From: Ichthyophis bannanicus
Taxonomy: Eukaryota > Chordata > Amphibia > Gymnophiona > Ichthyophiidae
Length of the DNA: 64,000 nt
Assembly (NCBI GenBank): GCA_033557465.1
Contig: JAWIIG010000025.1
Location: 10,362,501-10,426,500, forward strand
Direction of reading: 5' to 3'
In this document: one piece after another, positions 1 to 9,649 of the stretch
Layout of the letters: each line of letters starts with the position of its first letter
Position numbering within the stretch: position 1 is the stretch's first letter
Translations under genes and position numbers: made by a program
Notes under the pieces: generated by a model
Database searches by the model: none
Told to the model about the DNA's origin: nothing
What the model saw: only the letters and a program-made list of their open reading frames with translations

Positions 1-46
1 TGCTGTCTCTGGAGAACACCTGTTACAGGTGAGTAACTACGCTTTC
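1..46 (+). mobile_element. Right terminus of a B-type DIRS element (partial)
   Basis: These bases match the last ~46 bp of the complete B-type element ending near 38775, including the palindromic stretch CACCTGTTACAGGTG and the terminal GAGTAACTACGC. The rest of the element lies before the window. It abuts an A-type DIRS remnant, so the B-type copy was probably inserted into that older copy. Confidence 0.85.
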
Positions 47-289
47 TGTGGCTTCTCGTAAGACTGATGCTTTGCTGTGTCAAGCGCCATTAGGGTCCAA
101 TGGTACTGGTAGCACAAGATTGGTCGAGAAGGCCATGGTATGTGGATCTGATGTGCCTTCAGCAGGGAGAGCTTCCGGCAGGGGGCCCCTCCTGTGGCTC
201 CTGTTGGTGCGGGGGGCTCTTGAGGCATGGACCAATCCTGCTCCCTTTTTGCTTATTGCCTGGCTTTTGAGAGGCGATGCTTAGCACAT

Positions 290-1219
290 ATCATCGACTC
301 TCCTGCTATGGTTTCCATGTTTTTCTGGAAGCAAGAAGAGGTTCAACATGTCTTGCCTGTGTGCATGATTGGCATCCCCTTGAGCACCAAGTCGGTTCTA
401 GTGCTGCAGGCTTGCCAGCACCTCTCTCCTTCCTTCCAGGATGGCTTTGATAAGGACCTTTCCCTCAGTTTGCTGAGGAGTCAAGTGGAAACTTTGGTTT
501 GTTTCAGAGGGCCAGTGGCAGGGCCCTCCCTGGGCTGATTTCTGTGGGGAGTTAAGCATTTGTGTCCTCCCCGGCACTTTGGTTTCTTCTTGGGATCTCC
601 ATTTTTGGTTCTTAGAGTCTTGGTGGCTGTGCCATTTAAGCCCTTAAAGGGGATATATCTGTGAGGATTGCCCTCTTTAAGACACTGTTTTTTGGTTGCG
701 TCTTGCCGAGCAGATTGCATCTCTAAGTTGAAGGCTTTGTCATGCTGAGATCCCCATCTGTTCTTTTTGAAGGAAGCTGTGCATGTACAGCCCGTTTCTT
801 CTTTCTTGCCTAAGGGGGTGTCGGCCTTTGTTCTCTAAGGAACAATTCCAGGGGAAGGATAAGGACCTTCGCCTATTGGACATTAGGAAGGTGCTTCTTC
901 AGTACTTGAAAGTTACGAACTCCTTCTGTAAGTCAGACATTTTGTACCTTTTTTTTTTTTTTTGTGCAGGCCCGCGAAAGGGCAAAGCATCCACAAAGTC
1001 TCCCTTGGCCTGCTCGATAAAGGAGATGCCTTGGACGGTTGCACAACACTACTACTACTTATCATTTGTGTAGTAGTAGTGTTGCTAATCCAGCTGGTCC
1101 CGGAGGGTTTGCATGTGCATTTTCTGTGGGCTCGGGCTTCTTCCTGGGTAGAGCATAGTTCAGTCACTCCCATAGACATTTGTCAGGTGGCAGCGTGGTC
1201 ATCTTTCCACTTTTGTTAA
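290..1219 (+). pseudogene. Broken DIRS tyrosine recombinase (copy A2)
   Basis: Fragments in several frames match the YR of the A-type copy. An N-terminal segment around 400-535 reads like 'QDGFDKDLSLSLLRSQVETL', and a C-terminal segment around 783-1219 includes 'CAGPRKGKAS' and 'IDICQVAAWSS', corresponding to the region before the catalytic tyrosine. Tyrosine recombinases insert DIRS circles without an integrase. This copy cannot be functional because of multiple frame changes and a poly-T tract near 950-963. Confidence 0.7.
1043..1083. repeat. Perfect hairpin of CTA/TAG triplets
   Basis: A 15-bp stem (CAACACTACTACTAC and its complement) flanks an ~11-base loop 'ttatcatttgt'. The arm plus loop resembles the 3' tail of the L2-like LINE near 17565-17600 (cgctatacaaatgatcagtagtagtag, reversed), so it may be a short LINE-tail insertion inside the YR remnant. 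Confidence 0.6.
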
Positions 1220-1795
1220 GCATTGCTGCTTGGATGTCCGTGCTCAAGCAGACAGATTTTCAGGATCTATGCACCAAAAAGCTATTGTGTCATTTTTCCA
1301 CCCATTGGAGGTGTAACATTGTGGTCTAGCAGGACAATATGGAAGGTGACATTTTATTTATCAGATAACATCCTTTACTTGAGTCCTGCTAGATCAGCCC
1401 AAGCCCTGCCCCCAGCATATGTTATGACATGATCTGTGATCCGCTTATTTCACCTATGCTCTAGTATTTTCTGCAATTTAGCCCTGCAGGCTACATTCCT
1501 CTTGATTGACCTTCGGCCCGCAGGGTGTTCTGTATAAAGTTCTGTACTGTTCTTTGGACTGTTAGTCCTTGTTGCCTTCATTGGGACTTGTGCAGCCAGA
1601 GGTTCTTATCCATGACTTGGGTATGAATACTGAGGTAGTATGTCTTCTAGCTGCTTGAAATATAGTACAGGATGAGATCAACAGGAGCCTATGGATTTTT
1701 CTGTTTCCACCTCTGCTGGCAATGCAACGCAACCCCCACTTGTCAGGACTGGCCTAGCAGGATTCAAGGAAAGGGCATTATCCAGTAAGTAAAAT

Positions 1796-2442
1796 GTCAA
1801 CTTTTAATGCTACTGTAAAACAAAATTGTACTAATAGTTCTTGTATCTTTTTTTTTTTTTTTTTTTTACCAGCTGGATTAGCTTCCTTGATGGGGAGTTT
1901 TCATTGGTAATACAGTTGCTCTCCCTAGTTTAGAATTGTTGTTCAGTTCATAACTGATTATCTGGTGATAGGTTAAGCTACAGCCCCAGTAAAAGCAGAC
2001 TGACTAACGGTGTTTCTGTTGCTCCTTTTCCATCATTCTTTGCAGGTTCCAATACTTAGATTGCACCAACATTCTGATTTATCCCAGGGTGGTATGCATG
2101 AACTTTTGAGATCACATCTGAAGAAGAAATTCATGTGCCCTGGAAAGCCCTTGTACATTGGAATTTAATTTACATATTGGCTCAATTAAGAATAATACAG
2201 CTTTCAGAGAATTGTGTTACTAATATAGCAGGATTTTTTACTGGCATACCTCTGATCTGTCCTTGTATAGTTGTTTGTGCAAAAACCAATCAGACAGGAC
2301 AAAAATTGCAAGCATGCACACCACTTGAGGGAAAACTTCATGAAAGATTGTTGCTAAATGCTTTGTTTTGAGAGATTCTATAATGCTCTGTTGGATCCCA
2401 TCATTTTGTATGATCATTAACATTTTGCTTTCTTTCACTCAG
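1796..2442. other. Intronic DNA with no gene
   Basis: AT-rich intron preceding the first UBE2J2 exon of the window. It contains a T tract at about 1850-1868 and ends with a pyrimidine-rich acceptor (ctttctttcactcag). No coding fragment or repeat family was recognised. Confidence 0.6.
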
Positions 2443-2483
2443 GCATTATGTGGTACGAGGGCCTGAAACAACTCCTTATGAAG
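2443..2483 (+). CDS. UBE2J2: UBE2J2 internal exon (E2 fold, N-terminal part)
   Basis: The exon encodes HYVVRGPETTPYE, the start of the UBC fold of the UBC6-type E2 UBE2J2. This tail-anchored ubiquitin-conjugating enzyme of the ER membrane works in ER-associated degradation. The acceptor is pyrimidine-rich and ends in cactcag; the donor is GTAAAG. The first base completes a Trp codon begun in an upstream exon outside the window, and the last G begins a Gly codon completed by the exon at 29560, so the phases match. UBE2J1 fits less well than UBE2J2. The catalytic cysteine lies in later exons beyond the window. Confidence 0.92.
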
Positions 2484-2567
2484 GTAAAGATTTTTCTTTT
2501 TATAGCGGATGTTTTTGCTTGTATTCAACTTGTCAACTTCATTTTACAGCAGGCAGAAAAAAAGGTA

Positions 2568-2815
2568 TTTGCCTGTAGCAGGTGTTTTCTGTGGACAACA
2601 GGATAAGCCCTCACATTTGGGTGACCTCGTTAACTGAGCGAGCCCTGCATGGGAACCAGTTCCCAGCTGCTTCTACCTGCCTGCTGCCATGCAGGAAATC
2701 TTCAGTCTTTTTAGAGGCTGATGCAGAATACAGTTCCAAGAGGAGGTGGAGGTTTGTGAGAACTTACCCTGCTTGTCCATGGAGAACACTTGCTACAAGT
2801 GAGTCACTTTTTGTT
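2568..2815 (-). mobile_element. Solo DIRS terminal unit (half ICR plus terminal repeat)
   Basis: Both ends carry inverted DIRS-terminal motifs: 'tagcaggtgttttctgtggacaacaggataagccctcac' at the left and its complement-like 'gagaacttaccctgcttgtccatggagaacac' at the right. The organisation equals the segment from the ICR centre to the end of copy C1 (2893-3160), without internal coding sequence. It is probably a non-autonomous or recombination-derived remnant of the C/D family. Confidence 0.65.
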
Positions 2816-3112
2816 TTCTCCATAGATAAGTAGATTAATGTTCTCACCTATGAGAATATCTATCTAGCTATGTGCTGCCTTAAAAGAAAAGGAGGATAAG
2901 GAGAAGCTACTTACCTGTAGCTGATGTCTCCATGCACAACAGGATAAGTGCTCACGTATGGGTGATGCCACTAATGGCACTCCTTGCGGGAACCTCCCTA
3001 TCCCCTTCTAGAAACTCTTTTTGATTCTACCATTCATGCGCCACTGCTGCCATCGCGCCTCAGCCCTTCAGTCTAATGACTAGATAATGCCAGAATGCAA
3101 CTACAAGGGAGG

Positions 3113-3228
3113 TGGGTGGGTTGTAAGGACTTATCCTACTTGTCCATTGAGAAAGCAAAATTGCTTACCTGTTGCTGGTGTTCTCTGTGGACAAGCATCA
3201 TAAGTGCTCACATATGGGATTCCCTAAC
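3113..3228 (-). repeat. ICR of DIRS copy C1
   Basis: Contains the two back-to-back terminus complements: 'aggacttatcctacttgtccattgagaaag' followed by 'cttacctgttgctggtgttctctgtggacaagcat'. In DIRS elements this internal region is complementary to both outer ends and is thought to template completion of the circular DNA intermediate. Confidence 0.65.
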
Positions 3229-3399
3229 TACAAGACTGCCTTTATTAAAGGGTAAATAGGTGTTGCAACAAGCAGACACAACAGAACACAATTGTTTTTG
3301 TGTTTTTGTTTTTATTTTTGTCATTCCCTTGCCTTCCCCCAACAGGCCTTTCTGTTTTTTCATTACTTACAACAAGGCAGCATAGAACTGAAAAGGACT

Positions 3400-4325
3400 G
3401 GGCATAGCAGGGATTTGGAGTTGGATTCTAATCCCTGATTGGATTCTGAAGAACAGATTGACCAAATCTGCCATCACATCAGGGGTCCTTTTCCAGACAG
3501 TAGTGGGATATGAATGTGTGGACAGAAGCACACATCCTCCATGAAGGACATTTGTAGAGCTGCAACTTGGGACAAGTGAATCACTGATGTAGCCATGGCT
3601 TGGACATTATGAGCTGTGACGTGGCCCTCAAATGTCAGACTTGGTCGTAAGTGGAAGAGATGGTGGCAGATTGCATTTTATGAAAGCAGCCTCCAGCCTG
3701 TTGGGAGTTAAAAGAAACAAAAGGCAGGGTGGACGTCTGTGGGCTTTAGTCCGCTCCAAGTAGCGGGCCAAAGTGCCCTTGCAGTCTGTGTGCAATGTGC
3801 TTTGCTCACTGTGTGCATGAGGTCTTGGGGAAAAATGTTGAGAGGAGTATTGTTTGATTCAGGTGGAACTCTGACACCAGTCTTGGAAGGAATTTGGGAT
3901 GAGTATGCAATATCACCCTATCATTGAAAAATTTGATAAAGGGCAGATCCGTCACTAGAGCCTTGAGCTCACTAACTCTGCATGCTGAAGTCACCACCAC
4001 CGAAAGACAAGACCTTCCAAGTCAGGAACGTCAGAGCACAGGTATCCAGTGGTTTAAAGGGATCTTTCATCAGCTGAGTTAAAACCATATTGAGGTCCCA
4101 AGATGTTGCAGGAGGCTGAAGGGGAGGCTTTGTAAGAAGCAAGCCCGCTTGAAGTGAAAAACTCATCTCTACAGTCTTTAGTTAATCTTGTACATGATGG
4201 TGGTAACCGCCAGTTGCACTTAGGGGCACTCTTAAGCTGGACTTTAAGCCAGATTCAGACAGATGTAGAAGATATTCAAGCAATTTTTGTGTGAGACACA
4301 AAGAGTTTAGGGCTTGTCCCTCATA
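3400..4325 (-). pseudogene. Broken DIRS tyrosine recombinase (copy C1)
   Basis: Minus-strand fragments include 'QKLLEYLLHLSESGLKSS', 'PPATSWDLNMVLTQLM', 'TSACRVSELKALV' (box containing the first catalytic Arg) and 'HPKFLPRLVSEFHLNQ', followed by an HxxR-like 'GHVTAHNVQAMATSV' and 'HYCLEKD' with the tyrosine. Between the last two, about 60 bp lie on the opposite strand (see the inversion entry). Multiple stops and frame changes make it non-functional. Confidence 0.75.
3527..3588 (+). other. Micro-inversion inside the C1 recombinase remnant
   Basis: On the plus strand this stretch reads SSMKDICRAATWDK, the conserved segment just before the catalytic tyrosine of DIRS recombinases. Both flanks carry the neighbouring recombinase segments on the minus strand (upstream VTAHNVQAMATSV, downstream VHTF.SHYCLEKD). 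The segment is therefore inverted in place. Breakpoints are approximate to a few bases. Confidence 0.75.
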
Positions 4326-5560
4326 CCAGACCCCAACCATGGGAGTCTCCTGGCTCCAGTACTCGTGGTGGAGGCTCTCTGCCATATATCGTATGTCTCT
4401 TAGCATATTTTCCATACTCCTTCCCTTGTCTTCAGTATTACTCTGTTTTCTCTGGAGGGAGAATGTGTATGGTGGTCTGCAAGTGCATATCAATGAAGAG
4501 CTGGTAGGATGCTACATGGAATATCGGCATTGGATCCTTCTGGGAGGAAATTCTTTTCAGAATGCCATGTCCTAGCCTCTCATCCTGAGGGTGCCAAATA
4601 GTAGACCTTAAAACTTTTAGAGCATATTTGAAGGCGATGGAATGATGTGGTAGTTGGAGCTTCTCAAATCTGAGAGCCTTCTAGGCTGTGTACATAGTCG
4701 ACCTTCCTACTGACTGGAAGAATAGAGAAGGGGGAGGGTCTCCCACATTCTCATCTGTAGCCTCTGAAAGACATGCACAGGGGACTGGAATACTGGAGGA
4801 TATCCAATTTTTTAGCCGTGAGCTACTCCTTTGTGTCTAATGAAATGGAATAGATCTAACCATTTCCCTGACAAAACCATGGAAAGTTAGCTCCCTGTGT
4901 AGGGACTTTCCGTCGCTGGTGTGATGGTATGGGATCCAACTCTGAAGACCTCTTCTGAGAAGTACTCTAAATCATATTTAGAATTTCAGGACTGCTCGGA
5001 TGTGGACTCGGAAAGGTAATCAAATGATGTCTGAAGCTCTGCCTGAACTGTCCTCTGCTTCCTCCGGGAGCATCAATAGATTGCCTCCTGATGCACTTGA
5101 GACTGATCTTGGCCTGGCAGGAACTGATGTTGATGTCCTTTGAGGTCCCAATGTCGCTTCCTTTCCTGCAGGAAGGCAGTAAGCCTCAGATAGCATCAGT
5201 GATTGAGTGTCCTTGCATTGAGCCTATCAAAGTAGAAGCTTTGTGTAGGGTAAATAACATCATCCTCTTCTCAAGGCCTCCAATGAGATGCTTCAAAAAG
5301 CTGTCATCGATTTGAAGTAGTGGGAGCCTGCAGCAGAATCAGTCGATGCCTCTGGAAACTGATGGGGACTATCAGCAGCCTGTTCTGTCTTGTGGAGTCT
5401 GGTGCAGCTCCTCCAACACAGGAAGATGAGCAGTCTTTATGTCAGCATTCCTGCAGTACTCTTGGTCTTGACAACTATGCTCTGATGTACTTCAATGTCA
5501 GTGCACCCCAGCTTATGCCTGTTGCTTGGAATCCTTAGCTTTTGATATCTTAAAAAATGA
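4325..5560 (-). pseudogene. Broken DIRS gag (copy C1)
   Basis: Minus-strand fragments match the gag of copy D, for example 'ASYQLFIDM' (D: SYSLYMGMF) and 'STGARRLPWL' (D: IAARRLAWLQ). Homologous DNA recurs in the C2 gag at 10175-10560 and 16680-16990. Gag is the nucleocapsid-like protein that packages the element RNA. There is no continuous frame. Confidence 0.6.
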
Positions 5561-6049
5561 GGGTAAATCCTTCTTATTCCTTGGTGTGGTATCGCTGGGT
5601 GACCAGTGCCGGTGCATCCTACTGGTGCTTGGCTCCGAGTGAGCTCGAGAGACTCTCAATGTTGATGCTTGGCCAGCATCTGATGCAGCTTCTGATGCCA
5701 CTAGGAAGTAAAAGGGCACATCTATGGGGCTTCGCAGACAAACTGAAGGAATGAAGTATGGCAGCAGCAAGGAGAATTCATACTTACAAGGTAGAACATT
5801 CCAGAAATGTCTAGAAGGGGCTGAGAGAATTTCCCACGTGGGGCTGTCAGTGACGTTGCCCATAGGTGAGCACTTATCCTACTTGTCCATAGAGAAATTT
5901 GTTCTAAGGAGCAGACACTCAACAATATGTTTTAGTTGGCAATGATCTGTCTGTCGGGTCCTTTGTGTTTTGAAAAGGCATCCTGAACAGAAAAGAATTG
6001 GGCCTAGGTGGGTGGAGTTGGATTCTATGTCCCAAACTGTTTTGGAGAA

Positions 6050-6860
6050 TGGATTGATCAAATCTGTTGTTGCATTCAGTGTCCCTTTTCAAACAGCTGT
6101 CAGATGGGATTGTGTGGCTAGAAGCTCACATCGCAGCCTTGCATATCTTCTCTATGGAGGCCAACCTAAAGTGGGCTACTGATGCAGCCAGAGCTGTGAT
6201 ATGACATTGAGTCAAGCCAGCTTGGGCATAAGCAAAGGAGAGGCAATCTCCTAGCCAGTTGGGTGGAGTATGCTTGCTGATGGCACTCTCCAACTTGCTG
6301 AGGTCAAAAGATATAAAAAGTTGGGTGGACTTTCTAAGGGAGTAATTTGTCTATGTGGAACAATCAAAATTCTCTTGCAGGTTGTATGCAACACACTTTC
6401 CCGTTTGAGATGAGATCTTTGGGAGGGAGTGAAGTTAGACTGTCGAACTCAAACTCCATCTCCATCTTAGGAAGGAATTTAGGACGACTATGCAAAAACC
6501 CCTATTGTGAAAGTTGGTGTAGGCTGGATCAGTTACTACAGCTTGGAGCTCATTAACTCTGTGTTTAAATTACTGCCATCAAAAACAAGATCTTCCAGGT
6601 CAGGTACTTTAGTCCTCGGGCAAGTTAAACCACGTTGAGTTTGTTTATTGACACAGCAGGAAGCTTGAGGGAAGACTTCCAAAGAAGCAAGCCTTGCATC
6701 AAACAAACAACTAAAGGCTATAGAGGAATGGATTTTACCTTTTTATATGATGGTGGTAAGCGCCAGTTACACTGAAGTGTACCCTTACTGAGTTGATTTT
6801 CAAATTATACTCTGATTAAGTGACAGAGGTATTGAAGCAGTTTGTGTGTGAGATAGTTGG
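6050..6860 (-). pseudogene. Broken DIRS tyrosine recombinase (copy C2)
   Basis: Minus-strand fragments correspond to the YR of copy D. The best stretch (about 6185-6110) resembles 'ICKAAMWASSHT', the segment before the catalytic Tyr, preceded by a decayed 'TAH..RAMATSVAH'. The DNA is parallel to C1 3330-4290. No continuous frame remains. Confidence 0.6.
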
Positions 6861-6939
6861 AAGGATTTAGGGCAAATCTCTTTTGTTTAAAACCTAGTGG
6901 AATGTCTCCTGTAAGCCAGAAGAATATTGGTTACGCTAA

Positions 6940-7490
6940 CCAGTAGATTCAATGAAGACAGAGCAACCAAGCTTGAGGACTAGGGACTTTGTGAGGATGC
7001 AACAGTGTCCCCTGATTTTGCAGGATTAGGGTTAGCAAATTGCTTAACCAAGTGAGATCTCTGACTTGCTGCTTCAAGAGCAGAGGTAACCATGGCTGCC
7101 AGGGCCAGTAGGGTGCTATGAGGATCATTGTCCCCCTGTCGTCCTTGAGTTTCAAGTAAGTTTTTGCTATGAGAGGTATTGGAGGATACACATACAGAAG
7201 ATGCTCCATTCCCACCTGTCTGATGGAGGAGGAAGGCTTCCAAGGCTAGTTTGCCATGTGTCCTTGCCCTGGAGCAGAACGAAATGCTCGCCTGTTCTTC
7301 AAAGTAGCGGATAGATCCTGAGAGCCATCTCCCTGCCCAGGGTCCACTTGTGAAGTTGGAGTACGTGGTTGTCTGTCAGGAAATTCTTTTCTGGCCAGGT
7401 AAGTGGCTCAGAGTAATCCTAAGAGAGGTGGCAAGAGTTCCACATCCTGACTATTCTCCATGGACAGTCGGGATCACTTCAGCCACACAC
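6940..7490 (-). pseudogene. RNase H / C-terminal RT fragment (copy C2)
   Basis: Minus-strand reading gives 'LLYVYPPIPLIAKTYLKLK', 'GTMILIAPYWPWQPWLPLLL' and 'QGTLLHPHKVPS', matching the region after RNase H in copy D (LLYAFPPIPLIPKTLFKLQ...). A less clear upstream portion reaches about 7490. The middle of RT is missing, replaced by the insertions at 7500-8965. Confidence 0.75.
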
Positions 7491-7499
7491 ACATGGTGA

Positions 7500-8104
7500 T
7501 GACATCCATGATGGAGCCAGAGTGATCTTGCTCACCAAAGCCAACAAATAATAAACAGTTCTGCGGTTGCGCAGGGGCTTCCTGTGTTGCTGGCTGACCA
7601 GTAGTCACCTCAGTCTCTTGATCCACGATTAAGAGAGGACACGTTCATGCTTCTTTCTCCCTCAGTCTTGCACTTTATATGAAAATGACGTTTACTGAAT
7701 TTAATTTGACGTATCTATTATTTACTATGCCTAAACCAGGGTTTAAACAATGCCTGACCTGTTCTCAGATGCATCGGGCTGATCATCATCACGTAGAGAA
7801 CTGCCCAGATTGCTCCAAGATATCACCCAGAGCACGCAAATTCCATCAGTATAGCTCTGACCGGCTCCTCTAATGGGGAAGAGGAAAACTAAGACAGGCA
7901 AGAAGCCCTCCTCTGCCCTAGCAGCTTTTTCTCTCTTACCTCTGGCGGTCTCAGGACCTTTGGACTCTTTTTGTGTTCCAGTCACAGTAACAAGTGGTTT
8001 TGGCGTTGGCTCAGTGTCCCACTAGCGGTTTGCCGGAGTCGGGAGGCTCGGTGACCAGCTTGGGTCCAGATATCTCGCCAGTGTCTCAGTGATGCATCGT
8101 GCTA
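7500..8104 (+). pseudogene. DIRS gag N-terminus fragment on the opposite strand
   Basis: Positions 7728-7840 read MPKPGFKQCLTCSQ then VENCPDCSKISPRARKF, like the N-terminal Cys-rich module of DIRS gag proteins (D: KPAPGFKKCTKCT ... DCPSCSQMSKRG). It lies on the plus strand inside minus-strand copy C2, so it is a separate fragment of another copy. The flanks 7500-7700 and 7880-8104 are probably its 5' leader and further gag sequence, but I cannot align them with confidence. Confidence 0.5.
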
Positions 8105-8402
8105 TTATTTAACTTCTTCAATCATTAATCAAAGTGCTACTCGATACCTATTCTAACCTTTTCACTTTTAGGATAATAAGTTTTAATTATTTATGAACAA
8201 AAGGGCTCAGACTTTTCAGGGCACCAACTTTCAGACTTACAGCATGTTTTGTGGCTGTGCGTCATTTCACATCAATGACCTTTGTCCTTGTACCACAGAT
8301 TTTTGGATTTAAAATAAATAAATAAACCCTTATCCTAAAAGTGAAAAGGTTAGAATAGGTATCGAGTAGCACTTTGATTAATGATTGAAGTTAAATAATA
8401 TC
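8105..8402. repeat. Foldback element with ~72-bp inverted arms
   Basis: The arm at about 8105-8180 and that at about 8329-8402 are inverted copies (both carry 'aatcaaagtgctactcga' or its complement) separated by ~150 bp. There is no coding capacity. This looks like a MITE or foldback unit, or an inverted duplication next to the L1 piece. No target-site duplication was identified. Confidence 0.65.
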
Positions 8403-8965
8403 ACGATCTAAGAGATAAAAATAGAGCGTGTTTTATTAAGAAACAGTAAATTCCGTTCTGAAAGTAGACCACATAAGTTGCATTGTTGAGAAAACTCTGT
8501 CAGACATTTAAATCTTCATTTGATAACTTTTCCCAAATCGTCTCATATTAAGGAAATGATTAAGATGTACCTAACAGAAGTATTGGATGTCCCAGGGGAA
8601 TCCCACCCTCCTTTAACCAAGATTTATTATTTGCCTGGGGGGGGAAGGTTTTGAATGGTGAGGTAATATCTGTGGTTCCTTGGGTGAATGCCTTAAATGG
8701 GTCAGCTATTTTGGAATCTTCTGATATAGAATCTGTTGTTCCAGCTACATTGCTTTTGTAATATTTGCGCTTGCTACTTATCGAGAATGGTTCTTTAAGA
8801 CGTTTTTTCACAAAAGGGCAACCTTGTTTAAAGGGTTGGGACTCCGAGTTTTTCCTGATCTATCTAAAGAAACACAATGTAGAAGGAAATCATTTTTTTT
8901 CTGCTCCACTCAGGGGTTCAGCAGCTGGAGGCTCTTTGTTTCCTTAAATTTCCATGCAAGTTATT
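8403..8965 (+). pseudogene. L1-type LINE ORF1 fragment
   Basis: One frame reads 'EVLDVPGESHPPLTKIYYLP' and a later one 'TYREWFFKTFFHKRATLFKG' followed by 'VFPDLSKETQCRRKSFF', a layout typical of the C-terminal RNA-binding part of L1 ORF1p. A frameshift and stops are present. It is inserted within minus-strand DIRS copy C2. Confidence 0.65.
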
Positions 8966-9645
8966 AAATTTCAAGGCCAAAAGGCAGTACACAGTACTGG
9001 CAGTGATATACTTCCTACGCCAAATTGTCGATACGTCTTCTGATCGAGAGGTATGTGTATGTGGGTATAGGCCTCCATTAAATCCAGATAATGTCGTCAA
9101 TCTCGTTTATAGGTAGGGCATCAGAAAGCTGAGGGAAACCATTCTGAACTTCTCTTGAGCTTTAGATTCCTCAGGTCTATGACATAGTCCCTCTCTCCAT
9201 CCCCAGTCATCTTTGTGACCACGAAGTGCGTGGAGTAGAATCCTAGTTCTTTTTGCCCTGGTGGAAAAGGCTCGATGGCATTTACCTGGAGAAGGGCAGA
9301 GATCTGTTTGAGTATTTCCTGATGCAGAGTATAGCTGGCTGAATGAATGTTTCAGAAAGCAATTTGATGGGAGCTTGAATAGAGGTGATCGGTACCTTAA
9401 CTGGAAAATCTAGGACTCAGTTGTTGGGGCTAATTAGAGGCCACTGTTTTCCAAAGAAGTGGAGCTTGCCTCTCACCAGAAGGGTGCCCATAACCATTAC
9501 TGGCCTGCTGACTATGTTCTCAAGGAGCCATTCAAAACCTCACCCCAGGTTTTGATTGGGGTGCAGGCTTGGGATCATTGTACTCTCTGCTGACAAGGGT
9601 AAGAGCAAGGATCATGTTTTTAATTGGGCTGAGTGGGAGGCAGGA
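8966..9645 (-). pseudogene. DIRS reverse transcriptase N-terminal fragment (copy C2)
   Basis: Minus-strand pieces match RT around the start of the polymerase domain: 'ISALLQVNAIEPFPPGQKEL', 'GFYSTHFVVTKMTG', 'IDLRNL', 'MVSLSFLMPYL', then 'YCLLAL' corresponding to the YRVLPFGLAS motif of intact copies. The YLDD active-site region is missing because the L1 piece interrupts just afterwards. Confidence 0.7.
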
Positions 9646-9649
9646 GAGT

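Larger units (their letters stand above)
47..1795 (+). mobile_element. A-type DIRS retrotransposon, 3' half (copy A2)
   Basis: This decayed copy carries, in order, the end of RNase H (about 90-285), YR (about 290-1219), an ICR-like segment (about 1310-1425, with two inverted 'tcctgctagatcagcc'-type motifs) and a right terminus (about 1740-1795). It aligns in order with the complete A-type copy at 10611-16679 but is interrupted by stops and frameshifts. Its 5' side is cut by the B-type terminus at 1-46. Right-end sequence near 1780-1795 (CCAGTAAGTAAA) resembles the end of copy G at 25430-25445. Confidence 0.75.
2893..5905 (-). mobile_element. C/D-type DIRS retrotransposon with RT deleted (copy C1)
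   Basis: Read on the minus strand, it starts with terminal repeat near 5905-5780, then gag (about 5560-4325), YR (about 4325-3400), ICR (about 3228-3113) and a terminal repeat ending near 2893. The 3' side aligns with copy D: the ICR is followed by the complement of 'gaggtgggtgggttgt', as in D at about 62240-62255. RT and RNase H are absent, so gag homology runs directly into YR homology near 4312-4335. All coding parts are decayed. It abuts copy C2 at about 5905 in the same orientation. Confidence 0.75.
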
